The notes under the pieces were generated by a model. The model made no database searches, had not been told where the DNA came from, and was given only the letters and a program-made list of their open reading frames with translations. Positions 46,561-55,171 of a DNA stretch of 64,000 bases are shown here, in pieces. Made by a program: the position numbers and the translations under genes. Each line of letters begins with the position of its first letter. Within the stretch, counting starts at the first letter, position 1. Source of the stretch: Nocardioides zhouii. Lineage in GTDB: Bacteria > Actinomycetota > Actinomycetes > Propionibacteriales > Nocardioidaceae. The stretch is taken from NCBI RefSeq assembly GCF_004137345.1, contig NZ_SDWV01000003.1:186001-250000 (forward strand), read 5' to 3'.

Positions 46561-47556
46561 TCACCGGCGGCGCTCGACTCGGTACGGCGTGAGGTCGTCG
46601 GTGTCCGTCCCGAAGCGCGCGCAGGTGTCGGCGTACTCGCGCGCCGCCCGGGCCAAGGCCGCACGCCGACCCGCGAAGAGGTCGACGTACGTGATCCGCG
46701 AGCCGCCCAGCTTGAAGCCCGTGAGGAAGTCGTGGCGCCGCTTCTCCTCTGCCAGCACGACGAGCGGATCGAGCCCGCTCGGATTGTCCGGCCCGTACTT
46801 GAGGAGGCCGTCCGCCTCGAAGAAGTGACGCTTCACGACGATGTCGGCGAATGCCGTGGTGAGTCCATCGCTCAGCCCGAACTGGAGCTCTGGTCGGCCG
46901 ATGCCGAGCTCGAGGACGAAGTCGCGCACCAGCGACTCGAGATAGGTCTCGGCCAGGTGATCAGCGTGCTCGATGCACCACCGCATGCAGCGGCTGTGCG
47001 GCCAGCAGTCCATGATCGACAGCACGTCGAGCAGGACCGACCGTGGCACGCCCGCGCGGAGCGCGGCATCGCAGGCGGCAAGCCCGTGGGCACGTCCGTG
47101 CTCACGCACCATGTCGAGGGCTGTGCAGGCACGGTCGAGCACGACCAGGCCGTCGACCTCGAGCGTGTCCTTGGCTGCGTATGGCGCCAGGTGGTGCTTC
47201 ACCCCCGCCCTGACCGCGTCGCCGTGCACTTTGCGCCGGCTGACGTGCACCAACGCCGTACGCGGGTCGGGTGCGCCCATGCCGAGCACGATCGCCGACG
47301 AGTCGTGACTGAAGGCGTACGGGGTCGAGGTGAGGCTCAGGGCCGCCGCCCGCATGCGGAGCACAGGCTGCTCCCGGAACGGGTCCAGGCCCGTCCACGC
47401 ATCGGCGTCGATATACACCCCTCGTCGGAGGCGCACGAGCCTGCCGACGCGTACCAGGCGATCCACGTCGTGGGGGTCCAGCCCAACCTGTGCGAGTTGG
47501 GGCGCGCTGAGAAGACCGTGCTGCGACGCCATGAGTGAGACGGCGGGGAGATACAT
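46561..47556 (-). CDS. AbiEi-type wHTH plus DUF559-like PD-(D/E)XK nuclease protein
   Basis: The 331-residue protein has an N-terminal AbiEi-antitoxin-like winged helix (HGLLSAPQLAQVGLDPHDVD; LVRLRRGVYIDAD). The C-terminal region resembles DUF559/Vsr-like nucleases: Glu207 in AETYLESLVRDF, Asp238 in FADIVV and the E-x-D-x3-K motif FFEADGLLK (Glu247, Asp249, Lys253). This order matches a PD-(D/E)XK active site. It is known to many actinobacteria as an AbiEi-domain protein of unknown role; no AbiEii toxin is beside it. It splits yebC from ruvC and is flanked by palindromes. An ATG at 47532 is an alternative start. Confidence 0.7.
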   Translation of the reverse strand: MYLPAVSLMASQHGLLSAPQLAQVGLDPHDVDRLVRVGRLVRLRRGVYIDADAWTGLDPFREQPVLRMRAAALSLTSTPYAFSHDSSAIVLGMGAPDPRTALVHVSRRKVHGDAVRAGVKHHLAPYAAKDTLEVDGLVVLDRACTALDMVREHGRAHGLAACDAALRAGVPRSVLLDVLSIMDCWPHSRCMRWCIEHADHLAETYLESLVRDFVLELGIGRPELQFGLSDGLTTAFADIVVKRHFFEADGLLKYGPDNPSGLDPLVVLAEEKRRHDFLTGFKLGGSRITYVDLFAGRRAALARAAREYADTCARFGTDTDDLTPYRVERRR

Positions 47557-47659
47557 GCGTCCACGGTGGGAGAGACCTCCGACGTCGACGCGTCTTCGAG
47601 GCCGATGGCTGTGGACAGCGGCGTACGGGTGCTGGGTGTGGACGGTTTGAGGTCCAGCT

Positions 47660-47745
47660 CACCCGCTGTAACGCCGGGTTACTGGGTGTACCCACCCCGG
47701 AGCACGGGGGTGGGTACAAGCACTAACCCGGCGTTACAGCGGGTG
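47660..47745. repeat. large imperfect palindrome B (right flank of the nuclease cassette)
   Basis: A perfect 22-base arm at 47660-47681 is repeated inverted at 47724-47745, with an inner 12-base stem (47687-47698 with 47707-47718). It begins 15 bases downstream of the yebC stop, so it can terminate yebC transcription. The left half of palindrome A equals the reverse complement of the right half of B, so the two copies face opposite ways. Confidence 0.9.
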
Positions 47746-47759
47746 AGGCGGGGCCTCGG

Positions 47760-48545
47760 TCAGGCGTCGGCGGACTCGAGCTCGGCGAGGACGTCGGCGG
47801 GGATGTCGACGTTGGTGAAGACGTCCTGGACGTCGTCGAGGTCCTCGAGGGCGTCGACGAGGTGCATCACCTTGGCGGCGCCGTCGGCGTCGACGGGGAT
47901 CTCGAGGCTGGCGACGAACTCGACGTCGGCGGAGTCGTAGTCGATGCCGGCGTCCTGGAGGGAGGTGCGTACGGCGACCACGTCGGTGGCCTCGCTCTGG
48001 ACCTGGAAGGCCTCGTCGAGGTCGTTGACCTCCTCGGCGCCGGCGTCGAGGGTCGCCTCGAGGACGTCGTCCTCGGAGACCTCACGGACGCTGCCGTCGT
48101 GGTCCTGCGACTTGGGCACGATCACGACGCCCTTGCGGGTGAAGAGGCGCGAGACCGAGCCGGGGTCGGCCATCGTGCCGCCGTTGCGGGTCACGGCTGT
48201 GCGGACCTCCATCGCGGCACGGTTGGTGTTGTCGGTGAGGCACTCGACGAGGATCGCGACGCCCTGCGGGCCGTAGACCTCGTAGGAGATCGTCTTGTAG
48301 TCGACGCCGCCCGACTCGGCACCGGAGCCGCGCTTGAGGGCGGAGTCGATGTTCTTGTTGGGGACCGAGCTCTTCTTGGCCTTCTGGATCGCGTCGTAGA
48401 GCGTCGGGTTGCCGGCGGGGTCGCCGCCGCCCTGCTTCGCCGCGACCTCGATGTTCTTGATCAGCTTGGCGAAGAGCTTGCCGCGCTTGGCGTCGACGGC
48501 GGCCTTCTTGTGCTTGGTCGTTGCCCACTTGGAGTGGCCTGACAT
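47760..48545 (-). CDS. yebC: YebC/PmpR-family protein
   Basis: The 261-residue protein starts with the family signature [20 protein letters not shown] and [17 protein letters not shown]. It then has [37 protein letters not shown] and [20 protein letters not shown]. The family binds DNA and was lately linked to relief of ribosome stalling at proline motifs. It lies 37 bases after pdxT. Confidence 0.96.
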   Translation of the reverse strand: MSGHSKWATTKHKKAAVDAKRGKLFAKLIKNIEVAAKQGGGDPAGNPTLYDAIQKAKKSSVPNKNIDSALKRGSGAESGGVDYKTISYEVYGPQGVAILVECLTDNTNRAAMEVRTAVTRNGGTMADPGSVSRLFTRKGVVIVPKSQDHDGSVREVSEDDVLEATLDAGAEEVNDLDEAFQVQSEATDVVAVRTSLQDAGIDYDSADVEFVASLEIPVDADGAAKVMHLVDALEDLDDVQDVFTNVDIPADVLAELESADA

Positions 48546-48582
48546 GGAGTTCCTCGATCCGTCTGAGTCGGTGCAGTGGTCG

Positions 48583-49179
48583 TCAGGCCGAGCGCACCAG
48601 GTCCACGAACATGCCGTGGACCCGGTCGTCGCTGCCGACCTCGGGGTGGAACGAGGTCGCCATCAGGGGGCCCTGACGGACCGCGACGATCCTACCCGCG
48701 GCCGGTCCCGCCTCGACCTGCGCCAGCACCTCGACGTCGTCGTCGACGGCCTCGACCCAGGGTGCGCGGATGAAGACCGCGCGTACGGGATCGACCAGTC
48801 CCTCGATGTGGAGGTCCTCCTCGAAGGAGTCGACCTGCCGCCCGAACGCGTTGCGCCGCACGGTGATGTGCAGGCCGCCGATCGTCTCCTGCCCGGTCGC
48901 GCCGTCCTCGATCCGGTCGGCCAGCATGATCATCCCGGCGCACGTGCCGAAGGCGGGCAGCCCGCCGCGTACGGCCTCGCGCAGCGGCTCGAGCAGGTCG
49001 AAGATCGTGGCGAGCTTGATCATCGTCGTGGACTCACCGCCCGGGATCACCAGCCCGTCGCAGGCCGCGAGCTCGCCGGGACGGCGTACGGAGATCGGGT
49101 CGGCGCCCAGCGACCGCAGGGCTGCAAGGTGCTCGCGTACGTCGCCCTGCAGGGCCAGCACGCCGATGGTGGGATTCAC
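48583..49179 (-). CDS. pdxT: pyridoxal 5'-phosphate synthase glutaminase subunit
   Basis: The 198-residue class I glutaminase feeds ammonia to PdxS. It has [26 protein letters not shown], the nucleophile in [25 protein letters not shown] and the His-Glu pair in [10 protein letters not shown] start after a TAGGAT box. It is separated from pdxS by a serine hydrolase gene on the other strand. Confidence 0.96.
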   Translation of the reverse strand: MNPTIGVLALQGDVREHLAALRSLGADPISVRRPGELAACDGLVIPGGESTTMIKLATIFDLLEPLREAVRGGLPAFGTCAGMIMLADRIEDGATGQETIGGLHITVRRNAFGRQVDSFEEDLHIEGLVDPVRAVFIRAPWVEAVDDDVEVLAQVEAGPAAGRIVAVRQGPLMATSFHPEVGSDDRVHGMFVDLVRSA

Positions 49180-49187
49180 GATCGCCG

Positions 49188-49216
49188 ATCCTAGGACTGC
49201 CGCGTCGCCGTAGGGT
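49188..49216. promoter_or_regulatory. divergent -10 boxes for pdxT and the serine hydrolase
   Basis: Minus-strand TAGGAT (49188-49193) is 8 bases before the pdxT GTG. Plus-strand TAGGGT (49211-49216) is 8 bases before the hydrolase ATG at 49225. Both look leaderless and share one 45-base intergenic gap. Confidence 0.45.
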
Positions 49217-49224
49217 CGGGGCCC

Positions 49225-50349
49225 ATGAGGCTCTCCCGTCCGGCGGCGATGATCACCACCGTCCTGGCCCTCGCGCTCGTCACCGCGAGCACCCCCGCGG
49301 CCACTTCGAGCCCGGCCGACGACCGCTCGCGGACCGTCGAGGGATGGCCCGTGCGTACGCCGTCGAGCCTCGGCCTGCGGGGCAGCGCGATCGAGGAGGG
49401 CGCGGCCGAGGCGAAGCGCCTGGGCTCCACCTGCTTCGCCGTGCTGCGCCACGGCAAGCTCGCCGGCGAGTGGAACTGGCAGCTCACCCGTGACGTGCCG
49501 CGCGAGGTCTTCTCGATCACCAAGTCCGTGACGAGCACGCTGGTAGGCATCGCGATCCGCGACGGTGACCTGCGGCTCGACGACCGCGTGGCGCGCTACG
49601 TCCCCGAGTGGCGCGGCACCCCGGCCGCGACGGTGACGGTGCGCAACCTGCTCTCCAACGACAGCGGCCGCTTCTGGTCGCTCCAGTCCGACTACTCCGA
49701 CCTGCTGCGGGCCCGGAGCCGCACGAGGTACGCCGTCGGGCTGCCGCAGCAGTACGCGCCGGGCACCGCGTGGGCGTACAACAACGCGGCGATCCAGGTG
49801 CTCGAGCCGGTGCTGGAGAAGGCCACCGGGATGCCTGTCGCGAGGTTCGCGCGGGAGCGGCTCTTCGAGCCGCTGGGCATGACGCACTCGACCTTCATCA
49901 CCGACCGCGCCGACAACGCGGCGGTCGTCTACGGGCTGCAGACCACGTGCCTCGACCTCGCCCGCTTCGGTTCGCTCTACCTCGGCCAGGGCAACGTCGA
50001 CGGCAGACGCCTGCTCGACAGGAGCTACGTGCGCCGCGCGGTCGGCCGGTCGTCGACCGAACACAACGCGGCCTACGGCTACCTCTGGTGGCTCAACCGT
50101 CCCGGCACGCTGCGCGGCGCGACCGACCCGGTCGACGCACAGGGCCAGCCGGTCACGCAGGTGACTGGGCAGCTCGCGGCGAGCGCTCCCGAGCAGGTGT
50201 ACGCCGCGCTCGGGTTCGGCGGTCAGGTGCTGCTGGTCGACCCGACGACGAGCACGATGGTGATCCGCATCGGCGCGCCCGCCCAGCCGGGCGAGGAGGC
50301 GTACGGGTTCGGCCGCGCGGCGACCGTGCTGACGGAAGCCCTGCGCTGA
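49225..50349 (+). CDS. exported serine hydrolase of the class C beta-lactamase fold
   Basis: The 374-residue precursor has a signal peptide ([20 protein letters not shown], cleavage near ASTPAATSS). The active-site SITK gives Ser97 and Lys100, and the YNN motif WAYNNAA gives Tyr185. [10 protein letters not shown] stands where the KTG box would be. This is a DD-peptidase/esterase-type EstB-like family rather than a proven beta-lactamase. It is inserted between pdxT and pdxS, which are normally adjacent. Confidence 0.85.
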   Translation: MRLSRPAAMITTVLALALVTASTPAATSSPADDRSRTVEGWPVRTPSSLGLRGSAIEEGAAEAKRLGSTCFAVLRHGKLAGEWNWQLTRDVPREVFSITKSVTSTLVGIAIRDGDLRLDDRVARYVPEWRGTPAATVTVRNLLSNDSGRFWSLQSDYSDLLRARSRTRYAVGLPQQYAPGTAWAYNNAAIQVLEPVLEKATGMPVARFARERLFEPLGMTHSTFITDRADNAAVVYGLQTTCLDLARFGSLYLGQGNVDGRRLLDRSYVRRAVGRSSTEHNAAYGYLWWLNRPGTLRGATDPVDAQGQPVTQVTGQLAASAPEQVYAALGFGGQVLLVDPTTSTMVIRIGAPAQPGEEAYGFGRAATVLTEALR

Positions 50350-50362
50350 CGAGCGGGGCCGA

Positions 50363-51283
50363 CTACCAGCCGCGCTCGGAGAGGCGGTGCGGCTGCGGGA
50401 TCTCGTCGACGTTGATGCCGACCATGGCCTCGCCGAGCCCGCGGGACACCTTCGCGACCACGTCGGGGTCGTCGTAGAACGTCGTGGCCTTGACGATCGC
50501 CTCGGCGCGCTCGGCCGGGTTTCCGGACTTGAAGATGCCCGAGCCGACGAACACGCCCTCGGCGCCGAGCTGCATCATCATCGCCGCGTCGGCGGGGGTG
50601 GCGATGCCGCCGGCGGTGAAGAGGACGACCGGGAGCTTGCCCGCGGCCGCGACCTCCTTGACCAGCTCGTACGGGGCCTGCAGCTCCTTGGCCGCGACGT
50701 AGAGCTCGTCCTCGGCCATGCCGTGCAGGCGCCGCAGCTCGCCGCCGATGGTGCGCATGTGCATGACCGCGTTGGAGACGTCGCCGGTGCCGGCCTCGCC
50801 CTTCGAGCGGATCATCGCGGCACCCTCGGTGATGCGGCGCAGCGCCTCGCCCAGGTTGGTCGCACCGCACACGAACGGCACGGTGTACTGCCACTTGTCG
50901 ATGTGGTTGGCGTAGTCGGCCGGGGTCAGCACCTCGGACTCGTCGATGTAGTCGACGCCGAGCGACTGCAGGATCTGCGCCTCGGCGAAGTGGCCGATGC
51001 GCGCCTTGGCCATCACCGGGATCGAGACGGCCTCGATGATCGAGTCGATCATGTCGGGGTCGCTCATCCGGGACACGCCGCCCTGGGCGCGGATGTCGGC
51101 CGGGACGCGCTCGAGTGCCATCACGGCGACGGCGCCGGCGTCCTCGGCGATCTTCGCCTGGTCGGCGGTGACGACGTCCATGATGACGCCGCCCTTGAGC
51201 ATCTCGGCCATGCCGCGCTTGACGCGGCTCGTGCCGTGCTCGATGGGGGTCTCGCCAGACGTCTGGGGGGTGTGCTCAGCCAT
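50363..51283 (-). CDS. pdxS: pyridoxal 5'-phosphate synthase subunit PdxS
   Basis: The 306-residue TIM barrel builds PLP from ribose 5-phosphate, glyceraldehyde 3-phosphate and ammonia. It has [71 protein letters not shown] and [17 protein letters not shown]. Its 3' end converges with the serine hydrolase. Confidence 0.97.
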   Translation of the reverse strand: MAEHTPQTSGETPIEHGTSRVKRGMAEMLKGGVIMDVVTADQAKIAEDAGAVAVMALERVPADIRAQGGVSRMSDPDMIDSIIEAVSIPVMAKARIGHFAEAQILQSLGVDYIDESEVLTPADYANHIDKWQYTVPFVCGATNLGEALRRITEGAAMIRSKGEAGTGDVSNAVMHMRTIGGELRRLHGMAEDELYVAAKELQAPYELVKEVAAAGKLPVVLFTAGGIATPADAAMMMQLGAEGVFVGSGIFKSGNPAERAEAIVKATTFYDDPDVVAKVSRGLGEAMVGINVDEIPQPHRLSERGW

Positions 51284-51289
51284 GCCCTG

Positions 51290-51295
51290 ATCGTA
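51290..51295 (-). promoter_or_regulatory. -10 box (TACGAT) of a leaderless pdxS transcript
   Basis: Minus-strand TACGAT, six bases (cagggc), then the ATG at 51283, in the 53-base gap after the phosphatidyltransferase gene. Confidence 0.45.
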
Positions 51296-51336
51296 GTGCG
51301 GCACCACCCCGGAGGATGCATCGGGATGGGACCTGG

Positions 51337-51960
51337 TCAGGGCTGGGACGCCGCCCGCTCCAGCGCCTGGCGGCGAACCACCCAGATGCGCTGCGCGACG
51401 GTGACGGTGGCGGCGATCGCGAGCGCCCAGAGGGCGACGTAGAGCAGGATCCAGAGGTCGAGCGCGTCGGCGAAGAAGGCCGGGACGAGCATGCCGACGA
51501 GGCGGTCGGGGCGTTCGGCGATGCCGACCTTGGCGTCGTAGCCGAGGACGTCGGCCTTCGCGCGGGCGTACGACGTCACGGCGCCCATGACGAGGATCAC
51601 GAGGCTCAGCGCGAGGTAGAGGCGGCTCTCGTGGTGCCAGGCGAAGAACAGGGCGAGCCCGCCGAAGAGGGCCCCGTCGGCGACCCGGTCGAGCGTCGAG
51701 TCGAGGAAGGCGCCGAAGTCGTCCTTGCGGCCCATCTTGCGGGCCATCGCGCCGTCGATGAGGTCGCTGAAGACGAAGGCGGCGATGAAGAGGACGCCCT
51801 GCCACACCCAGCCCTGGGCGAAGAAGAAGATCGCCCCGAAGCTCACTCCGAGCGTGCCGACCAGCGTCACCGCGTCGGGACTGATCCCGAGGCGGATGAA
51901 GAGGTTGATGAAGGGCGCGAGCATGACGCCCTGCCAGAACTGCTTGAACCTGTCGAGCAC
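51337..51960 (-). CDS. pgsA: CDP-alcohol phosphatidyltransferase (phosphatidylinositol phosphate synthase type)
   Basis: The 207-residue membrane enzyme has the CDP-alcohol phosphotransferase motif [12 protein letters not shown] with [10 protein letters not shown] (DxxDGxxAR, GxxxDxxxD) and about six helices. [17 protein letters not shown] and [10 protein letters not shown] are typical of actinobacterial PgsA1, which joins CDP-diacylglycerol and inositol phosphate. The position near HIT, thrS and pdxS supports PgsA1. The following patA and pimA are missing. GTG start after a TAGCCT box. Confidence 0.85.
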   Translation of the reverse strand: MLDRFKQFWQGVMLAPFINLFIRLGISPDAVTLVGTLGVSFGAIFFFAQGWVWQGVLFIAAFVFSDLIDGAMARKMGRKDDFGAFLDSTLDRVADGALFGGLALFFAWHHESRLYLALSLVILVMGAVTSYARAKADVLGYDAKVGIAERPDRLVGMLVPAFFADALDLWILLYVALWALAIAATVTVAQRIWVVRRQALERAASQP

Positions 51961-51969
51961 GGCCGCAGG

Positions 51970-52743
51970 CTACCCGTCGAGCAGCGCGGCGCGGACGTCC
52001 GCCACCGCCGCGGACGCCCCGGTGACGGTCCAGTCGACGCCGGCGGCGGGTACGACGACGGAGTCGCCGCCCGCACCGCGGATGATCGCCGCGCCCGGCA
52101 ACCGGTCCCAGTCGGCGACGGTGTGCTGGAAGAGCACGTCCCACTGGCCCGATGCGATCGACATCACGTCCATCGTCCCCGAGCCGAGCATCCGCAGCGT
52201 GCCGACCTGGCCGAGTGCCCGGGCGAACGCCTCCCCCACTCCCGTGCCGAAGAACGGTGGGTGGAGATAGGTGACGGCGCACCGAGCCTCGCGCGGGGTC
52301 TCCGGCAGCGCGGCGAGCGGAGCGCCGTTGCAGGTGCTCGGCAGGTCGGGCCCGCCGACCCACGTACGGCCAGTGGCGGCGTGGTGCACCGCGCCGAGCA
52401 GCACGTCGGACTCGGTCTCGAGGGCGATCGCGCTGCACCACCAGTCGCTGCCGTGGGAGAAGTTGTACGTGCCGTCGACCGGGTCGATGACCCACGTACG
52501 TCCGGAGGTGCCGGGCCGCGACGTGCCCTCCTCGCCCAGGATCGCGTCGTCCGGGCGCTCCGCGGCGAGGCGTTCGACGATCAGCCGCTCGGCGGCCGTG
52601 TCGGCCTGGGTGACGATGTCGGAGCCGCTGGTCTTGCGGGCGATGTCGAGTCCATCGACCCGGATCCGGGCGGCGAGCAGGGCCGCCTCACGCACCATGT
52701 CGGCGGCCAGGGCTGCGTCGGCGCTCAGCCGCGGATCGTCCAC
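51970..52743 (-). CDS. inositol-monophosphatase-family phosphatase
   Basis: The 257-residue Mg-dependent phosphatase has the metal sites [41 protein letters not shown] and [19 protein letters not shown]. It could act on inositol phosphates, histidinol phosphate or PAP. Its place directly upstream of pgsA suggests phosphoinositol metabolism, which is inference. Its TAG stop overlaps the -10 box of pgsA. Confidence 0.85.
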   Translation of the reverse strand: MDDPRLSADAALAADMVREAALLAARIRVDGLDIARKTSGSDIVTQADTAAERLIVERLAAERPDDAILGEEGTSRPGTSGRTWVIDPVDGTYNFSHGSDWWCSAIALETESDVLLGAVHHAATGRTWVGGPDLPSTCNGAPLAALPETPREARCAVTYLHPPFFGTGVGEAFARALGQVGTLRMLGSGTMDVMSIASGQWDVLFQHTVADWDRLPGAAIIRGAGGDSVVVPAAGVDWTVTGASAAVADVRAALLDG

Positions 52744-52813
52744 GCAGGCCACGGTAGTGCGGGGGGTAGTGTGGCCGAACGGAGCCATCCAGGCTTCCGA
52801 CCAGGGAGCCCCG

Positions 52814-52948
52814 ATGAGCGACAAGTCGCCACGGCAAGGCATGACCAAGAAGTCCGGCAAGTCCATCAAGGAAAAGCGTGCCGACAAGCACGCCAAGACA
52901 GCCGGGAAGAGCGGCGCCGACGAGACGTTCCTGCCGAAGAAGAAGTGA
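52814..52948 (+). CDS. small Lys-rich conserved actinobacterial protein, 44 residues
   Basis: MSDKSPRQGMTKKSGKSIKE, then KRADKHAKTAGKSGADETF and the LPKKK end. It is very basic and probably unfolded alone; I recognise it as a small family widespread in actinobacteria, without known function. It has a usable ribosome binding site (ggagcccc). Its TGA overlaps the GTG of the next gene, so it may act as a leader that couples translation. Confidence 0.75.
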   Translation: MSDKSPRQGMTKKSGKSIKEKRADKHAKTAGKSGADETFLPKKK

Positions 52949-54084
52949 GCCTGCTCAGCCTCGGCGTCATCGGCACGTCTGCCAAGGAGAACGAGCACCG
53001 CCTCCCCCTCCACCCCGAGCACCTCTCGCGCCTGGCGCCCGAGGTGGCCGCGTTGACGACGCTCGAGCACGGGTACGCCGCCCGCTTCGGGATCAGCGAC
53101 GACGACCTCGCCCCGCACGTGGCCGGGTTCGCGTCGCGCGAGGCGATCATCGAGGGCTCTGACGTCGTGGTGCTGCCCAAGCCGCAGCACGAGGACGTGG
53201 CCCGGATGCACGCCGGCCAGGTGCTTTGGGGCTGGCCGCACTGCGTCCAGGACCCGACCATGACCCAGCTGGCGATCGACCGCGAGCTGACCCTGATCGC
53301 GTTCGAGGCGATGAATCACTGGACCTCCGACGGCCACGTCGGGCTCCACGTGTTCCACAAGAACAACGAGCTCGCGGGCTACTGCTCGGTGCTGCAGGCG
53401 ATGGAGCTCGCCGGCATCACCGGCGACTACGGCCGCCGGCTCAGCGCCGTGGTGATCGGCTTCGGCGCCACCGCGCGCGGCGCCGTCACCGCTCTCAAGG
53501 CCCACGGCGTCGGCGACGTCGCGGTGCTGACCACCCGCGGTGTCGCGGCCGTCGGCTCGCCCATCCACTCGGTGCGGATCCGGCAGTTCGACCACGACCC
53601 CGATGGCGCGGGCATCAGCGTCATCACCGACCGCGGACGCGAGCCGCTGGCGGCGTACCTGGCGGAGAACGACATCGTCGTCAACTGCACGCTGCAGGAC
53701 ACGGCCGCGCCGCTGACGTACCTCCAGACCGACGACCTCGCCGACTTCCGCAACGGCAGCCTCATCGTCGACGTGTCGTGCGACGAGGGGATGGGCTTCT
53801 CCTGGGCCGTGCCGACCACGTTCGACGACCCGATGTTCACCGTCGGCGGTCGCGTCCACTACTACGCGGTCGACCACAGCCCGTCGTACCTCTGGAACTC
53901 GGCCACCTGGGAGAACAGCGAGGCGCTGCTGCCGTTCGTCGAGCGGGTGCTGAGCGGACCCGAGGCGTGGGACGAGTCGGAGACCCTGAGTCGGGCGATC
54001 GAGATCCGCGACGGGCGCATCTGCAACCCGGCGATCTTGGCGTTCCAGGGCCGGTCGGCGGAGCACCCCTACCCCGTCGGCTGA
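52945..54084 (+). CDS. alanine dehydrogenase / N5-(carboxyethyl)ornithine synthase-like protein
   Basis: The 379-residue protein has an alanine-dehydrogenase/transhydrogenase-type N domain (GVIGTSAKENEHRLPLHPEH; VVVLPKPQHEDV) and a Rossmann domain (VVIGFGATARGAVTALKAHG). The dinucleotide loop GFGATARG and the overall layout are closest to N5-(carboxyethyl)ornithine synthase, which reduces a pyruvate-amine adduct with NADPH. The true substrate is unknown. GTG start in a GTGA overlap. Its 3' end overlaps the convergent HIT gene by 16 bases. Confidence 0.75.
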   Translation: MSLLSLGVIGTSAKENEHRLPLHPEHLSRLAPEVAALTTLEHGYAARFGISDDDLAPHVAGFASREAIIEGSDVVVLPKPQHEDVARMHAGQVLWGWPHCVQDPTMTQLAIDRELTLIAFEAMNHWTSDGHVGLHVFHKNNELAGYCSVLQAMELAGITGDYGRRLSAVVIGFGATARGAVTALKAHGVGDVAVLTTRGVAAVGSPIHSVRIRQFDHDPDGAGISVITDRGREPLAAYLAENDIVVNCTLQDTAAPLTYLQTDDLADFRNGSLIVDVSCDEGMGFSWAVPTTFDDPMFTVGGRVHYYAVDHSPSYLWNSATWENSEALLPFVERVLSGPEAWDESETLSRAIEIRDGRICNPAILAFQGRSAEHPYPVG

Positions 54085-54587
54085 CCCGCCTCCCACGCGT
54101 CCGCGAGCAGGGCGCGCGTGTCCTCGAGCAGCTGCGGGAGCGTCTTTGTCCCGCCGACGATGGTGATGAAGTTGGCGTCGCCGGTCCACCGGGGGACGAC
54201 GTGCTGGTGCAGGTGCTCCGACAGCGAGCCGCCGGCCGAGCGGCCGAGGTTGAGCCCGACGTTGAAGGAGTGCGGGCTGCTGATCGTGCGGATGGTGCGC
54301 AGCGCCTGCTGCGTCATCGCCATCAGCTCGCCGGACTCCGCCTCGGTGAGGTCGGTGAGGTCCGCGACGTGGCGGTAGGGCAGCACCATCAGGTGGCCCG
54401 GGTTGTAGGGGTGCAGGTTGAGCACGACGTACGTCGACTCGCCGCGCGCCACGACGAGGGACTCGTCGTCGGGGTGGCCGGGGATCGCGCAGAAGGGGCA
54501 CCCCTCGTCGTCGACGACCGTGCGGACGTACGCCATCCGGTGGGGCGTCCAGATCCGTTCGAGACCGTCCGCGCCGTGTTCACCCAT
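54069..54587 (-). CDS. HIT-family nucleotide hydrolase/transferase
   Basis: The 172-residue protein has CPFCAIPGHPDDESLVVARG, LNLHPYNPGHLMVLPYRHVA, NVGLNLGRSAGGSLSEH and the histidine triad HLHQHVVPRW. It resembles the Ap4A-phosphorylase-like HIT protein next to thrS and pgsA in M. tuberculosis (Rv2613c). Two cysteines near the N terminus could bind zinc. Confidence 0.93.
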   Translation of the reverse strand: MGEHGADGLERIWTPHRMAYVRTVVDDEGCPFCAIPGHPDDESLVVARGESTYVVLNLHPYNPGHLMVLPYRHVADLTDLTEAESGELMAMTQQALRTIRTISSPHSFNVGLNLGRSAGGSLSEHLHQHVVPRWTGDANFITIVGGTKTLPQLLEDTRALLADAWEAGQPTG

Positions 54588-54594
54588 GTCAGTG

Positions 54595-54604
54595 ATCCTA
54601 GGGT
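54595..54604. promoter_or_regulatory. overlapping divergent -10 boxes sharing CCTAGG
   Basis: Minus-strand TAGGAT (54595-54600) lies 7 bases before the HIT ATG at 54587. Plus-strand TAGGGT (54599-54604) lies 6 bases before the GNAT ATG at 54611. The two boxes share the central TA, and the start codons are 23 bases apart. Confidence 0.5.
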
Positions 54605-54610
54605 GGGCGC

Positions 54611-55087
54611 ATGACCACGATCCGGCCGGCCGGTGCCGCCGACATGGCAGCGGTGGCGGACCTCTGGCACGAGGGCTGGCACTCCGGTCATGCCGGGCAC
54701 GTGCCCGAGGGGCTGACAGCCCTGCGAACCCTGGCGGCCTTCCGCGAGCGCACTCCCCTGCGCGTCGACGACACGACGGTCGGCGTCGACGACGCGGGCG
54801 AGCTGCTCGGGTTCGTGATGGTGGTGGGCGACGAGGTGGAGCAGGTCTTCGTCGGGCCCGCCGCTCGCGGGACCGGTGTCGCTGCCGTGCTGCTTGCGGA
54901 GGCCGAGCGCCAGGTCGCCGCTGCCGGGCACGCGTCGGCGTGGCTCGCCGTGGTCGCGGGCAACGCGCGGGCGCGCCGGTTCTACGAGAAGTACGGCTGG
55001 GTCGACGAGGGCGACCTGCCGTACGAGGTGACCGCCGGCGGGCAGACGTGGACCTCGCCGTGCCGGAGGTACGTCAAGCCGGTCTGA
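54611..55087 (+). CDS. GNAT-family N-acetyltransferase
   Basis: The 158-residue GNAT has EQVFVGPAARGTGVAAVLLA as the acetyl-CoA loop and AVVAGNARARRFYEKYGW as motif B. The N terminus (TTIRPAGAADMAAVADLWHE) is typical. The substrate is unknown. Confidence 0.88.
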   Translation: MTTIRPAGAADMAAVADLWHEGWHSGHAGHVPEGLTALRTLAAFRERTPLRVDDTTVGVDDAGELLGFVMVVGDEVEQVFVGPAARGTGVAAVLLAEAERQVAAAGHASAWLAVVAGNARARRFYEKYGWVDEGDLPYEVTAGGQTWTSPCRRYVKPV

Positions 55088-55171
55088 GCCGGCCCGGGGA
55101 CGTCAGACGGAGGGGGCCACCACTCGACAGGGCCACCACTCACCCGGTCCGTATGACGTCAGCACGGTCCG

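Noticed and set aside
55114..55141. Short direct repeat gggccaccactc occurring twice
   Set aside because: Only two 12-base copies with no inverted partner or terminator shape; too little to call an element.
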